Positions 25,001-36,629 of a stretch of 64,000 bases of DNA are shown here, in pieces. The DNA comes from Armillaria gallica (taxonomy: Eukaryota > Basidiomycota > Agaricomycetes > Agaricales > Physalacriaceae). Position 1 is the first letter of the stretch. Each line of letters starts with the position of its first letter. A program made the position numbers and the translations under genes. Location of the stretch: contig JBANDB010000005.1 of the NCBI GenBank assembly GCA_037576215.1, forward strand, positions 2,046,001 to 2,110,000, written 5' to 3'. The notes beneath the pieces are model-generated. The model was given only the letters and a program-made list of their open reading frames with translations, had not been told where the DNA came from and did no database searches.

Positions 25001-25831
25001 ATACATAGGAGTTGCCTGGGATCCATGCACTTGGCCACATTGGTCTATATCCCCATAGTCTACCAAACGTTGAGTTCGAACAAAAGAAAAATAAATCTGA
25101 ATACACCTACATGGTCTCACCGCATGGTGCAACATGTGCCTGTGCGTGGCGTAGATGGGACTGGGAAAACGGGTTGTCCCTGAGGAATGCATGATGAGCG
25201 CCGTTTGCGACCAATCAGGGTGTACAGGAGGAAGCGGCTCGTATGATCCTGGCTTTGTAGAAAAGAAATCACTGAAGCGGGGCATCGGAATAGTCGTTAT
25301 CTTATTGTCGACGTCGGCCTCCCGGAATTGATGACAAACCGTGTCCGCCACTTTCTGCAAAGATACGTCCTGACCAAGGACTAGATGTCTGCAGTTCGTG
25401 GACTCGAGAAGGTGGGCAACGGCAGCAGCAGAGTTACGTGGTGAAATGGGGAAAGGAGTGAACCCGAGACGCATCAAGCCAGTGATTACTGCAAAGTAAG
25501 TGATCGAATCTGGAGAGCACGTTGAGAGGCATCACTCTATGAGGGACGCGTGGATACACTCACTGGTATTGGCTAAAATACCAACGGTGACGGGAGCTTC
25601 GCCATGGATGTATTTCTTGAAGTAGTGTCCGGCGGTATGGACGGCGGCGACGCCCTCCTCCCAAGAGATGGTACGAAATCCACCGTTGTCAAGGTCGTCG
25701 TAACGGAACAATGGATGCTTGGCGCTATGAATGGCATTATAGTCGAGTAATTCTGGGAACGTTAGAGATCCATCAAGCGGAGGAGCATTGAAGGTTGGAG
25801 AGGAGACGCCTTGGGGAGCCGGTAGTGACAT
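22006..25831 (-). pseudogene. NRPS-like A-T-TE gene, copy C, with a 1-nt frameshift
   Basis: Start ATG at 25831 (MSLPAPQGV); stop at 22006. The domain order is that of copy B: adenylation (IMHSSGTTRFPSPIYATH near 25190; CGQVHGSQ near 25015), carrier (DIFLAGGD joined by splicing to SLTATSIRN), and thioesterase (22006-22782; ASYSASS and GGHYEFL). Between the adenylation tail and the carrier, at about 23398-23402, one base is missing relative to copies A and B (GTTCCTTTACAGT against a 20-nt counterpart one base longer). This shifts the frame inside the 'EFTAKGTL' segment, and no intron there would restore it. Unless it is a sequencing error, copy C makes only an adenylation fragment. Thioesterase residues are very close to copy B, so the duplication is fairly recent. 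Confidence 0.72.
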
Positions 25832-28124
25832 AGCGAAGTTAATGACAAGATCTGGGTCGCTTCATTTGAATTTATATGATCTGCAGCAGGGTATTCCCAT
25901 AGTATCAAGTCTGTCGACATGATGAGTGCGCGAATGTCGTATTTTCCGAGCACCGAGCCGCCGCTTCGAGGCTAATACACAACTGTGCATTGTCAGCAGA
26001 AGAGAAAAGGTCCGTAGATAAAGGAGTTTCCTTACCGGTAGCCTTCTTGACCGGCAGGCGTGTGGGACTAACGTACACGGCATAGTAAGAACTTCTATTT
26101 GGACGGTGTTATTTGGAACATCGCTGAAGTGCTGAGCGCTGAGCGCTGAGGCCGAGGCGCTGGATAAGCGGGCACTATAAATGTCCACCTTACTGTCGTC
26201 CTTCAAGCAGGCTACACCTTGCGATCTGCACGGAAGTGAGATCTGAGGACTAAAGAAGAAAACATTTGAATGGCACTCAACACTCTGGGGAAAATATGTA
26301 AGACTATTTTGTGCTCTCCATACTATTCCCTGCCGTAAATTATCTTCCAGGGTATCTCCGGTTGCGCAGTGGTTTACATCGTTTGCCAATGAGATCGTGC
26401 AGTAGCCTTGTCCAGCAGAAACCGATATTCAAGACTAATCGCAGCAGATCCTTCCTCGGTGCTTGGCTCGAGGACAGTGGAGGAGTAGAAGGAAGGCGTA
26501 ACCGCCCGTTCGGCACGAAGCAACCAGGAAATAGAAGCAAATAACAGCAAATAACGCGTCCTTCAATTGCAAATTCCCTCGGCTTGTATATGTACTTGAG
26601 GTTACTGTACTGGCGACCCGTAACCAGCTCTTCTCATTAAAGGTCCGTAATCGGTGAGCACTTCGTGTCCTCAGATCTCAATTTTTACCTCAATTTTATA
26701 GCTCTCAAGCAACTCTCAAGTGCGTGTCATGCTCACATTCCTTCAAGTTGCGCATTCCCGCTTGCGGCTTGTCCTGGGGTTCACCGAGCACTCAAACTTT
26801 TACCGACGGACTTGAGGACCATCTATTCATAGATCGGCATTAATTCGACTATTGGTGTATCATTTTTCTGCAAACCGTGCCTCCGCCGAGGGCCGAAGCC
26901 AAAGAAAGTGGTTTCAAGTTTGCTTACACCAACTGACATTACAAACTAGCGGATGAATTCATCCGCGATTCTTTGTCATGCGAGGATGTGAATGACGCCT
27001 TCTTACGTATTCGATTATAGATGCACCCCCAAGCGGTTCGGACTCCCAGGCCCTTATTCACATTGCACCGGGCATCGGACAGGTAGTTTCACTGCGTGTC
27101 ATGAAACTTTTTATACCTACTTTTCCCTCTGCAGACGTTGCACTATCGACTGAACCATTGCTAGGCCTTCTACGGCTTTCTCTTTAGGTTCTCGTGCCGG
27201 AACTTCTGCGCGCTACCAGAATGTGAGTCATTATATTGTCCGGCTCACGATTCGTAGGTCAATGCGAGAAGGCTTGTAGCAGCGTAATTTTTTTTTGGCT
27301 TTTGGCTTGAATTTTGAAACTGATTAGTAGATTCCCGACGCAGGGCAGAAAGTCACAGTTATCATTCTTATCTCATATAATAATTGACTTGCACATTTCA
27401 AAATGAATGCAGCAATGTCGGTTACCAAAATCTCCGCCCATTAAAATCTATCTCCTACTAGCTTTCGTTTCTTGTCCCCTTTCAGCGACTCACCTATCCT
27501 CAAGTCTGGTCAGAACCAGCGAAACGTTGACCGGGCCAATATTTGATACTTTTTGGATGTCAAAGGTCTTCTCTCTATCCCGATTAAGAGACGCCTCGCC
27601 AACTCTTTGCTACGTGTCGCAGTGCTTAGTGCTGGTTAGAATCTACTACGACCCGAATCAAGCAGTCCCTGCAGTAATCAACACCCCAGCGTCTTGTCCT
27701 TTTAACTTCTTCTCCCGTTAGTGGAACTGCGCAATGTACGATTGTCTTGAAGCGGTTTTGAACTTTGACCATCGTGTAAGAATATCTCAGAATTGACTAG
27801 TTACCTCTCTCCGGGAAATCTGTACTCGGATTTTACTTGATGTCGCTTCCACTGTTATCTCGTGAACTCGCTATAGGGGAAACACGGCACTTGGTCAGTC
27901 CTTCATGACACAGCCCCGGGAAAATCCACGAATTTTACTATAGACTACGTAAGTTTCGATACCTGTTCGATACAACAGCATCCTGAGGCCACCTAAATTT
28001 AAGTTCGTCGATCTAAGCTATACCACTTTATCACTGTGAAGGTCTTTAGAGTCTGGAGTCTTGGCGCCAGGCGCGGTAAACTCAAAAAGATGTCCCGGCC
28101 CCGGCTCGGGAACGTAGCAAAGTC
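25832..28124. other. Intergenic, no supported gene
   Basis: 25866-26090 is the duplicated 5' flank of copy C. 26520-26560 repeats part of the 48-bp element. The remaining 1.5 kb is AT-rich with scattered short frames (for example 27407-27721) that show no domain, no conserved partner and no convincing splice pattern. Confidence 0.5.
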
Positions 28125-28129
28125 AAAAA
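28125..28129 (-). terminator. RNA polymerase III terminator of the tRNA
   Basis: Run of five T on the minus strand, 11 nt past the discriminator base of tRNA-Asp. Confidence 0.6.
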
Positions 28130-28140
28130 TAACCAGCTTT

Positions 28141-28231
28141 CTCTCTGGCTGGGAGTCGAACCCAGCTTTCGCGCGCAGATAACTTTACAGTAAATGACAG
28201 GCGCGTGTACTAACCGATATACTACCAGAGA
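28141..28231 (-). tRNA. tRNA-Asp (GTC) with a 19-nt intron
   Basis: Cloverleaf read by eye on the minus strand. The acceptor stem TCTCTGG/CCAGAGA has seven perfect pairs with discriminator G at 28141. The D-arm is GTAT..GGTTA..GTAC. The anticodon stem CGCGC/GCGCG has five perfect pairs, with loop CTGTCA-C and anticodon GTC. The T-arm CTGGG-TTCGACT-CCCAG is perfect, and the B box GGTTCGACTCC is exact. A 19-nt intron lies one base 3' of the anticodon, the canonical position. CCA is not encoded. The intact stems argue for a functional gene. Confidence 0.92.
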
Positions 28232-28574
28232 TATATGCAGTGAAATTCAGTGCCATAATAGTCTCTGATGCAACAAGGAGTCCAACATGATGAGCGGTAA
28301 AATTTACCAATGCCTTGGGTTCACAATCAGACGTTGTTAGAATCTCGCACGCTGCAAACGATTGTTTACTGGAGTCAATATGCACCCTTCATAAATACAT
28401 CTACGTAGCACACGTATACGCGACGTAAAAGAAACGGTTTGGAGCCATCAAAGCTCGAATCTTAAATTAAGCGCCTGTCTTCCACCAAGAAACTGCGCGG
28501 AAAGAACTGAGTTTTAAGTGGATGAGAAATAGAGAGAAAGCGCACAATCTACGGCATTGTAATTCAATCGGGAT

Positions 28575-29665
28575 TTATCCTGAGAAAACGGTCGGTCCAG
28601 GGACCTGAAACGCAGCAACTTAGCGCTAGATTTGAGACTAACTGAGTCCAGACTACTCACCGTATAAGCCGTGGGCGTAGGGTAATAAATGTCTGGAACT
28701 AGGTTAGCGACTCCTATTTCAAGACGAGCGTTAGGTTGAAAACTCACTAACGGTGAGTCCGGCATCTGTAACAGGCACACAGATCAGTGGGCGGTTGCTC
28801 TCGATAGTATAGACTCACCATCGGCGTCTACGTATCCAGGAATCTTAACCATGTCGGGGCTAGCCGATCCCCCGTTCGTAATGGAGATTTGCGCGCAAGA
28901 TATATACCATTGAGGCGCACCCGTTGAATGGAGACCGATCTAGTATGAACTTAGCTTTTCCGCGATGATGACTTAGATAGAAGACTCACCTGTTCAATAC
29001 GGGCGAGGTACTGATAACCGCGGGTCAAAATGATGTATCTAGTATGCAGAGAAAGGGATTCACTTCACCAGCAGGAACACTGGAAGGAATAGTAGCGTTG
29101 AGGGCGCTGGCACCGTAGTCAACGAAGGCGAAGGAAGGTTCGAATTCTGCTCCCCATTCAGCAATCTATAGCTTCGTGAGTCGGAGATGGACCGAAAAGA
29201 AGAAATATAACCAACCTTGAACCAGTTGGCACCACTTCCATCCCAGTCGGCAGCAGTCGAAGGAGCCTTGCCCAGGTAAAGCGCAGCAGGGCCTTGATGG
29301 TAGATCGTGTTGTCGAGTTGGAATCCAATAATGTCACCAGCAGCAACGGAGACGGTCGCAGTGGCATCGGCTGGGCTGACGTTGCATGTTATATCGTCTA
29401 GCGATGGGTCAGCTGGGATTACAGCGTTCAAGTGAGAGAGATGTGCAAACCAGAAGTCACATCCAGGACGGGAGAGTTGCTCTGAGGCTGGCGAACCGCC
29501 GCATTGGAGACTGTGTCGCCAGCGACAAGAGTCGTCCAGATATCTGTCTCATTGTTGTCAAAGACGTGAACAGTAAGAACAGAAGACGGTCAACGCACAA
29601 TGCGCAGAAGCGGCTTGGAAGCCAGAAAGAAGGGCGAGAGAAGCGAAAGTGAAAGCGGCCTTCAT
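28575..29665 (-). CDS. AA9 lytic polysaccharide monooxygenase
   Basis: Nine exons: 29665-29599, 29543-29451, 29397-29216, 29165-29064, 29011-28991, 28939-28819, 28765-28748, 28692-28661 and 28604-28575. All eight introns are 50-56 bp with GT-AG ends and sum in frame to 221 residues plus TAA. A 21-residue signal peptide (MKAAFTFASLALLSGFQAASA) precedes His22, which becomes the N-terminal copper ligand. His87 (IYHQGP) completes the histidine brace, Tyr167 with Gln165 (QWYISC) is the axial/second-sphere pair, and Cys58-Cys170 is the conserved disulfide. The ends HYIWTTL and YYPTPTAYTVPGP are typical of the family. The secreted enzyme oxidatively cleaves cellulose or other beta-glucans. No CBM1 module or GPI tail follows. 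Two exons are only 18 and 21 nt. Confidence 0.93.
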
Positions 29666-29741
29666 TGTCTAAGAATACTGAGTGAGAAGTAAGACGGCGG
29701 TGAAGAAATGGGACTGGTGTTGGTAGAGGCATTTTGGCGAG

Positions 29742-29761
29742 TTTTTATACAAGCCTGGGGT
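29742..29761 (-). promoter_or_regulatory. TATA box and CreA-like site upstream of the AA9 gene
   Basis: TATAAAAA on the minus strand (29749-29742), 77 bp before the AA9 ATG. CTGGGG at 29755-29760 fits the SYGGRG consensus of the carbon catabolite repressor CreA. A single site is weak evidence; regulation by glucose is an inference. Confidence 0.4.
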
Positions 29762-31523
29762 TTCTAACAAGATGTGTCGTATAGCAACGGGCAGCCGAAA
29801 CCCTTTCGTATTGCGCGAACTTATTCCGACGCAGGTCGGCGGCGCGTAACAGAAGCAGGTGGTTGCGATTGGAGTTCCAGAGTGACCTAATAGTGGTGTT
29901 TTTTTTTTGTTAGTTACAGCGGTATCAAATGCAAAAAAGAAGGCTACCGGAATAGCGTTGCTCTGAAGCTTGCAGCAGGTCTGACAAGATCGTATCGGAT
30001 AGAAACAAGCTCAAGGGATAATAGAAGTCATCCTTAGATTTTCCGTCGGGTGCCGTGTTGCTACAATTGCGATTGCAACTGAAGGAATCACGAAAGGCCA
30101 AAAATGCTCATTTTACCAGATGTGCCTGGGACCGAAAAGTCAGGCTCGTGGAGCATTGATGGGACAGACACCGAACGATACGGAGCGGGGCTTGTGTCCG
30201 GTCGTTCTCATGTGCCAACCATCGTCGCAGTGGCCGAGGGCCATGAAGATGAGCGAGATCTAGATAAATTATTTTCGTTTCGTTTCGTTGAAGAAGGTCT
30301 ACAGAACTCACACCATCCGCAGAAGTCCGTCGGCGCATACGTTTTTGTCTCTAGCTATGGCTATCAGCAAACTATCGTCTTTCAATTAGGCGTGAAGGGT
30401 AAACCTGATACTCGAGCGGTTAACCCGAGAAACAAACGTGTTCGCAATGCTCTCGGGGGAATATCCATCGCCCCTCCTTGGCAACGCAAGCTTGAAGCAC
30501 TCGCCACGGAAAATTTGCGCATCTGGAGGGCACAGTTGTGCCCAAATCTATCCGCTCCACCCTCCGCCTTGCGTAATTCTCCAGGTGGACCTCTGCAGTA
30601 GACCAAGACCACAATCAGGGGAAGTGTCCCAGTGGGCTTCCAACATTCAAAATTGTGGATACTAGATATCAGAAGATACTTGAAGAATAGAAGGGTCACG
30701 AGAATGAGGATTTTAGAGCTTGTTCCCTTAAGGAAAATCAAAGAAAGAAACTCCCCCACTACTTTCGCGATGTCTCTCTTCATTTCTGAAGAGATTGTGA
30801 GGATATGTGAGCTACAAGTAGTTTCATTACGCATATGGGAAGGAACAGACTGAGAAAAGACTCACGTGTGTGATCAGGTCAGAAACTGGGGACCTAAGGG
30901 GGCAAACTGCTAACCATCGTTCGCTTGACCTGGAGAAACATTGGAAAAGAACCACTGAAGCATGTCATAAGTCAAACTTGTGAGAGGGAGAGCATGTAAT
31001 AATTGATGTTCAACATGCGTATTGTGATTTGGTGACACGGTTCTGCGGCAACGCGTGAACTTCGGCACTGTCGCGTTACCGACGCCTATTTATCCTTTAG
31101 AAAAGGGTTCGAATTGGAGTACTTAGTCGGTTAACAAACAAGAGAGATTTTGGGGGAGTAGCGCATATCCCAGGTGACGATAACCTCTGTCGTGTTGAAG
31201 TCTGGTATCGACATCTGAACCAGCCAAACTGCAGGAGTCCACTGTGATTGTCAGGCTTGGTGTGGCATATGGTGGATGTATCGCGGGCGCTGAGTTGATG
31301 AAATGGCTTCCTATATTAATAGTGTATATGAGCAGGCTCGCCTGGGTACTAGAAGTAGTAAGAGTTCATCAAATTTTCATGTTGTCACGACTCGCCTGGC
31401 ATTTTGAATATAGGCCACAGTCGGCGATTCAACATCCTTAAACGGGAGTAGGCACGTTAGCAGTGATATAGTGCTCTTATTTCCTTCAGCCTCAAAAAAT
31501 GCGCAGGTAATCCGATGTGAAGC
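29762..31523. other. Intergenic between AA9 and MYND gene
   Basis: A 165-codon ATG frame (30104-30601, +) and an overlapping 150-codon minus frame (30382-30834) are both open. Neither has a recognisable domain, signal peptide or conserved neighbour, so I do not call either a gene. The rest holds nothing I can name, apart from an upstream exon of the MYND gene possibly lying near 31440-31520. Confidence 0.4.
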
Positions 31524-33200
31524 GTGCATCGTATTTCAGCCAATGGTGAAAGTGACGGAGAGTCGGCTCCCGGACCGGTATGCCACATTCGGCGTGGATA
31601 CGACGTAATCACAAGTCGATCTTTTTCTGACATACGACGACGCTCCGAATTGCTGAGCTCCGCAATCTACTCAATTATTTTTCTCCGATATAAAGAAATT
31701 AGTAAGTGTGTTCAATTTACTAAAGCGACGGGATGCAAGTTGCTCAAGGCATGGTGCATGATTAGAATGGCGGACTATGAGAGAACAAATGCAATAGTCG
31801 ACTTGTTCGTTGACTCTTTGAAGGACCCCAAACATCCTGCTTTTTGTGGTCAATTCTATGTCTCGAGTCTTACAATTATCGCTGCCTCAGAGGTTCTTCA
31901 AACCCTGAGAGTATCCCGACATGACTTTTGGGACTCCATGAATCGTTTCCTTACCGTCGCACGCACACATGAAGAGGCTGTCAGCCTTTCTAAATCAATA
32001 GAGATATGCAAGTGCACTTTGAAAAGCAAGCAATTTCTCTCGGCCCATTCCTTTTGTCCCAACCGATTTACCTCCGCCCCGGCGGCGCGAGGGAAGATGG
32101 AGGAAGTCCTGCGTACAATGGTCGGTATTCTATGCCACACTTTCCTCACGCCTGGTGGTGCACAACCATTGGATGTACCGTATCTCAAACGCTTACCTCG
32201 TCAAGCGCAAAAGCTCGAGCGCAAAGGTCGCGATGTTCTTTGGCCCGTCAAGCCATCAGATTATTTCGTCGAAGGTGCGAGCACCACTGTACAGATGATC
32301 TGGCAGTGGTTCTATATCTCTCGCGTTCCCACTGTTATAAGCTGGCTCAATATGCTCTGTATGACGGCGGAAAGTACATTTATTCCCCACTTCTTCGAGA
32401 TGGCCGACTTTCCCTGCGAGTTCATAGCTGTTTTTGACGAACATCTAACCGAGCTTGGGGCTGGCCGATATGGGAACGATCGTATATCGTCCTTGCAGAG
32501 TTTGAGTGATCTTCTGAAGCAGACGATGCTGATGATGAAGGAGAGCGACGCTCCTGCGCAGAAGGAAGACGTCCTGCGCGTCCTATGTTTCTGGATGCCG
32601 CACGCTGGTAAAATTGTGGAACTACTCAGCAAAGCCCTTCGTATCGAACAGCAGACACGCAATCGGGACCTTAGAAGCGCTATTAAGGAGCTGCATCTCC
32701 AGGACATTGCTGCTGTTCTGATGCGGATGTTCTCCTTACCTGAAGATACCCAAAAATATCACCCCCTTATCCTCACCACGCTGAAAAGGCAACGGGAGAA
32801 CGTTCCTGTCTCTCTCGAGCGATCTCCTTTCGCGTCCGCATATGATGCCGTACGGACAATTTCGGTCAGGGATAGATGCCATGCCGTAGGGTGCTCACAG
32901 ACGGTGTCGAGCAAAGGACAAAAACTTCAATACTGCGGCGGGTGTCGTAGGGTGCCGTACTGCTCCCCAGAATGCCAGAAGAGCGCATGGAAGTACGGCC
33001 CTGCCCCACACAAGGCTATTTGTCGGAAACTCAAAAAATTCTGCGAAGTCTTGAAGCTTCCAGCGAAACCTGAGCATGTCGAGGACTCAGTGGTGGATAA
33101 GTGGTGCGAGACGATGGGTGTCTCTCTGGATGACGTCGTTGTCATCAAGCTGCATTTTGAAGACCTGGCGTTCTCAGACGGGAAATCGGACAGTGTTTGA
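31524..33200 (+). CDS. MYND zinc-finger protein
   Basis: Open frame of 558 codons ending at 33200. It opens with GTG, so the true start is an upstream exon or the first internal ATG at 31758 (MIRMADYERTN). The large N-terminal part is helical with no recognised domain. Residues about 451-497 form a MYND finger with all eight ligands: RC-HAVG-C, YC-GG-C, YC-SPE-C, then H-KAI-C. MYND fingers bind proline-rich peptides and recruit partners, often in chromatin regulation. The C-terminal 60 residues (LPAKPEHVEDSVVDKW) are conserved in a decayed paralogue at 59770-60765. The gene lies just before the duplicated membrane-protein blocks but is not part of them. Confidence 0.8.
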   Translation: MHRISANGESDGESAPGPVCHIRRGYDVITSRSFSDIRRRSELLSSAIYSIIFLRYKEISKCVQFTKATGCKLLKAWCMIRMADYERTNAIVDLFVDSLKDPKHPAFCGQFYVSSLTIIAASEVLQTLRVSRHDFWDSMNRFLTVARTHEEAVSLSKSIEICKCTLKSKQFLSAHSFCPNRFTSAPAARGKMEEVLRTMVGILCHTFLTPGGAQPLDVPYLKRLPRQAQKLERKGRDVLWPVKPSDYFVEGASTTVQMIWQWFYISRVPTVISWLNMLCMTAESTFIPHFFEMADFPCEFIAVFDEHLTELGAGRYGNDRISSLQSLSDLLKQTMLMMKESDAPAQKEDVLRVLCFWMPHAGKIVELLSKALRIEQQTRNRDLRSAIKELHLQDIAAVLMRMFSLPEDTQKYHPLILTTLKRQRENVPVSLERSPFASAYDAVRTISVRDRCHAVGCSQTVSSKGQKLQYCGGCRRVPYCSPECQKSAWKYGPAPHKAICRKLKKFCEVLKLPAKPEHVEDSVVDKWCETMGVSLDDVVVIKLHFEDLAFSDGKSDSV

Positions 33201-33636
33201 ACTTGGCCATGGAAGTAATATAGGTAGTGTCAACGTTTCAAATGTTCAGTACTGTTCAAAAACTACTACTAATGAGACTCCTTGAATAGCATAAGTTCTA
33301 CCACATGATGACTCTGAAAATAAACCCTGGTTGATGACGACGGACATCAAAGCTCTACAGCCTGAGAGCACTAGATGTTATCAGCCGTGACGAGAATTCA
33401 CGTAACAAATTCAATGAGATATGACAGTTGACCTCTGGTCCTTCACAACGTTGAGATATGCGTTCCTCGCTGCCGTTGCCGAGCGGAACGAGTACTTCGA
33501 TCGGCCCGCTAACACACTCCATTGTGTTATTGTAATACCTTACCTCTCTTGCTCACTTCTAGAAGATAGAAGTCGTATCGATGGGTGGCCTTTCACACTA
33601 CTCCGGGAGCGGGCGGGGATTACCTCGACCCCAAGA

Positions 33637-33900
33637 CCAAAGGTGTATTGCTGTTGCGAGCAGCTGTAAGGGATTCTTTGATCAAGCTGTACGAGATTCT
33701 TTGATCAACCAAGGTCGACGGGAAGCTCATCCCGCACTTGAACTTAAGAAGCTTCGCGCTATATGTGCTGTATGATGCAGTTTGCACCGCAATTTGAACC
33801 ATCAACAGCTGGTATATAGTATGCTCGGAGTCATGCCTGCACTCCAACTTTTGTCTTCTTTTATCGGTGAGCTCTCTTGGTCATGCTTCTCGAATGCTTC
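33637..33900 (+). repeat. Upstream flank of duplicated block, unit 1
   Basis: Conserved non-coding block before the membrane gene. It contains a doubled GATTCTTTGATCAA segment and AGCTGGTATATAGTATG. Related copies lie at 38583-38870, 43555-43660 (partial) and 45539-45719 plus 48633-48746 (split by a Helitron). It probably includes the promoter, with TATATAG near 33811. Confidence 0.7.
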
Positions 33901-33921
33901 CAACATGCTTTTCTTCAGGAA

Positions 33922-35842
33922 ATGATTATATTCCGTCTCCGCTGTCTCTTCCTCCTCCTGTCGATGGTACAGACTAGAGCGGCACAGGATAATGACGAAC
34001 GCTTGAATGACTCAAACAATAGGACTACCTGGGATATCATTTGGAGTTGCCTTGCCACTATATTCGCTTGCACCTGGCTTGCCGTGCATCCCAACGTTCC
34101 CAGCCGCTACATGAGGGAGAAAGGCCGACTATTCCTTGGCCTGCACCGTGTTAAGCACATGTTGCTGGCTATCATTTGCCCGGAAGCTGTAATCATGTGG
34201 GCATTCAGGCAACGACTTGTTGCATCGGCGCTATCTAAACGTCCGTTATGTCCTTCAATCACGTTTCCACAGTGCTGAACCGTCGTCCTCAGATTTGAAA
34301 CTATCAATGACGCATAGTTTTTTTATTAGCATGGGCGGATTTATAGGGAAAGATGAACGACCAATTACTGCTGCCGATTTCTTTGTTCATGACTGCAAGC
34401 CGTATGACTTGTTAAGAGGCATAATGGGTGGAGAAATACGCTCCGATCTGGACATATCGCCCATCTCGAGCGTTACCAAGGAGGAGCTGATGGACAAGAG
34501 CAAAGGAGATGCGCTTTCGAAAAGCATTTCTCTTCTTCAAACCACTTGGTTTGTTGTTCAGTACATTTCTCGAATCACCCTGTCTCTACCGAGGACACAA
34601 TTGGAAACCGCCACACTTGCCTACGCCCTTCTGAATTTCTGTAACTATATGCTATGGTGGCACAAGCCTCTAGATGTCCAGTGTCCGCTGAAAAACGATG
34701 CCATCGAGAATATGGGCATTGGACGGGAAAAAGAAGGATCTTTCGACTCCAAAGGGTACTTCCACTCCAGGGTCTCAAGTATTTGGTTTGGAGATAGCAT
34801 TGGGGAAATGGAATCATCCTCATCACTACAACTGTCCACAGATACAGTCCTTGAATCGGAGCATGGAGCGCCTGTGGAAAGTGATGCAGAACCGAAGGAA
34901 TTTCCCGACCGGTGCACCCATCCAGCCTCAGAGAATACCTCGTCGTCGGCTAATTCGCGCCATTTGCCTCCAAAAAGCGGCGTCCGTGTACTTACACCCA
35001 ATAACGGATCTAAGTATGGCGGCTCTCATGTACCCACATCTGCTAGTCTCATATCCGCTTTCAAACAGCAATCACCCTTCGAGTACGATGCAAACCATGC
35101 ATCAGATGCGGTTCGTTGCCGGGAATGCCTGGAGTGCGACATATCTACTCGGGTAGCCATGTTCATCAATGATTGGCGATTTTCCCACCAGGATGATGGT
35201 TCGAATACTGGGTTATCTCGCAGTCCAGACGAACGGTCGCTTTTTAACACATCTGCAGAAATTATGCTTCCGGGCCTTCCCATTAAAGCCACAAGCACCC
35301 TTCAGGCATCGGCCACAGAATTCGTGATATCCCGAGGACAATATCGACTAAAACCTTCTACACCAACTCTCTATGCCAGGGCATATCGATGGTACCGCCG
35401 GATACTTTTAACAATACTTCATGGAGACTCATTAAATCCAGAGTATACTCCGAATGCGATTCTACCGATGCTATGGGCCGGGCAACTGAATTGGGGCCAA
35501 ATACGCTGCAGTGCATTTTTTGGAGGATGTTTTGGAGCACTATTTGGAGGCATACATTGTATGGGATGGTCATCTTCAGACTCGCCCTTGGAGCAGCTTC
35601 TATGGAAAATTTCGTCTTTATTAATTGCTATCATACCGGTCATCCTTGCTTTGGAAGTTTTGACTCTTTTCAAACTCGGACAGATAGTAGCTGACTTCAT
35701 GCATTATTCTACTTCGATTTTCATATTCATTTATATATGCGCCAGAATTTACTTACTAGTGGATATGTTCGTTTCTCTCAGGTCTCTTCCGCCAGCGGCA
35801 TTGGAGGAGATCGACTGGACAAATTACCTTCCTCATATATGA
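33922..35842 (+). CDS. Multipass membrane protein of unknown function, unit 1
   Basis: Exons 33922-34240 and 34293-35842 (52-bp intron, TGCTGAAC branch, CCTCAG end) encode 622 residues. The first 20 residues are a signal peptide or anchor (MIIFRLRCLFLLLSMVQTRA). Then come a membrane segment in TTWDIIWSCLATIFACTWLAVHP and the motif REKGRLFLGLHRVKHMLLAI. A long, poorly conserved hydrophilic middle follows, and at the end two or three strong membrane helices (LLWKISSLLIAIIPVILALEVL and IFIFIYICARIYLLVDMFVSL). The C-terminus ...EEIDWTNYLPHI is a hallmark of a family widespread in Agaricomycetes with no known function. Two paralogues are at 38919 and 48747. Confidence 0.8.
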
Positions 35843-36236
35843 ATTGTACCTATCGGATACCCAGAAATTGGACTTTACTCTGTACAGAGAGCTTCAGCTT
35901 TTGCCCGAGTCGCAATGCTTGACGTCGTTTCGATTCTCAACGGCGTGCCAGGCCGATACCTGAGTGGGGATCTGTCTGGTTTTGTCGTAACAAGAACCAG
36001 GGATAATCCTGCGACGGAGAGGGGATACTTAATCTCGCCCAGGGCGTGGTTTTGGCCCTCAGTGCAAGCCGCAGCAGATGCGAAGCTACTGGTTGGTGTT
36101 CATTGCCATTTTCGGACAGCCTCTGGAATCTTTGCCAAATGCACCCGGGTCAAGCAGGTACAACATTCGACCAGCTAAGCTTTGGTTTGCAAATTGTAGA
36201 GGAACGAGAGAATTCACAGGCTAGATGTATGTTTAG
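35843..36236 (+). repeat. Downstream flank of duplicated block, unit 1
   Basis: Matches 40793-41150 and 50462-50800 after the stop of each membrane gene. It contains a short conserved translation (ADAKLL..) that is frameshifted here. Confidence 0.65.
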
Positions 36237-36320
36237 TACCGTAGCATAGTGTAGTAAACCCACATGTAGTACGGACTCTGGTCCGTTTCCTTCTAAGGGA
36301 CATTGATCAGAATTAAACCC
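36237..36320 (+). repeat. Inverted repeat, left arm
   Basis: About 75 bp (CCGTAGCATAGTGTA to TTGATCAGAAT) matches the reverse complement of 37729-37826 with an insertion of about 15 bp in the right arm. It includes a B-box-like GGTCCGTTTCC, hinting at a tRNA-derived origin, but no cloverleaf can be drawn. Confidence 0.6.
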
Positions 36321-36629
36321 CCCTCCTCCATGTATAAGGAGCACTTCGTACAAGCTTCATACTCCGACCTACCCCTTTGCGCACGCAATAATGCCTCGGA
36401 CCGTGTGTTGAGGGCAATCTTTCGATTGTAGACATGTAGCGCACGAGGTCCAAGGGCATCGACGAACATGTACAACTAGGGAGACCAAATGACGCTGCTT
36501 CGAGGCGGCAAAGGGGGAAAACCACTTATAAATCGTTCTGATCCATTATCATTCTAGACGTCAATAGGAACTGGTACGAGGAAAGAGACCGTGAAGAAGA
36601 GGAACAGTGTATAAGAAAAGAGCGTCTCG

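Noticed and set aside
16465..25831. Adenylate-forming reductases (A-T-R)
   Set aside because: The A3 motif HSSGSTRFP fits that group too, but the C-terminus is an alpha/beta-hydrolase thioesterase with GGHYEFL and no NAD-binding reductase motif.
30104..30601. 165-codon ORF as a gene
   Set aside because: ATG and stop are present, but there is no recognisable domain, an equally long frame lies opposite, and no paralogue is in the window.
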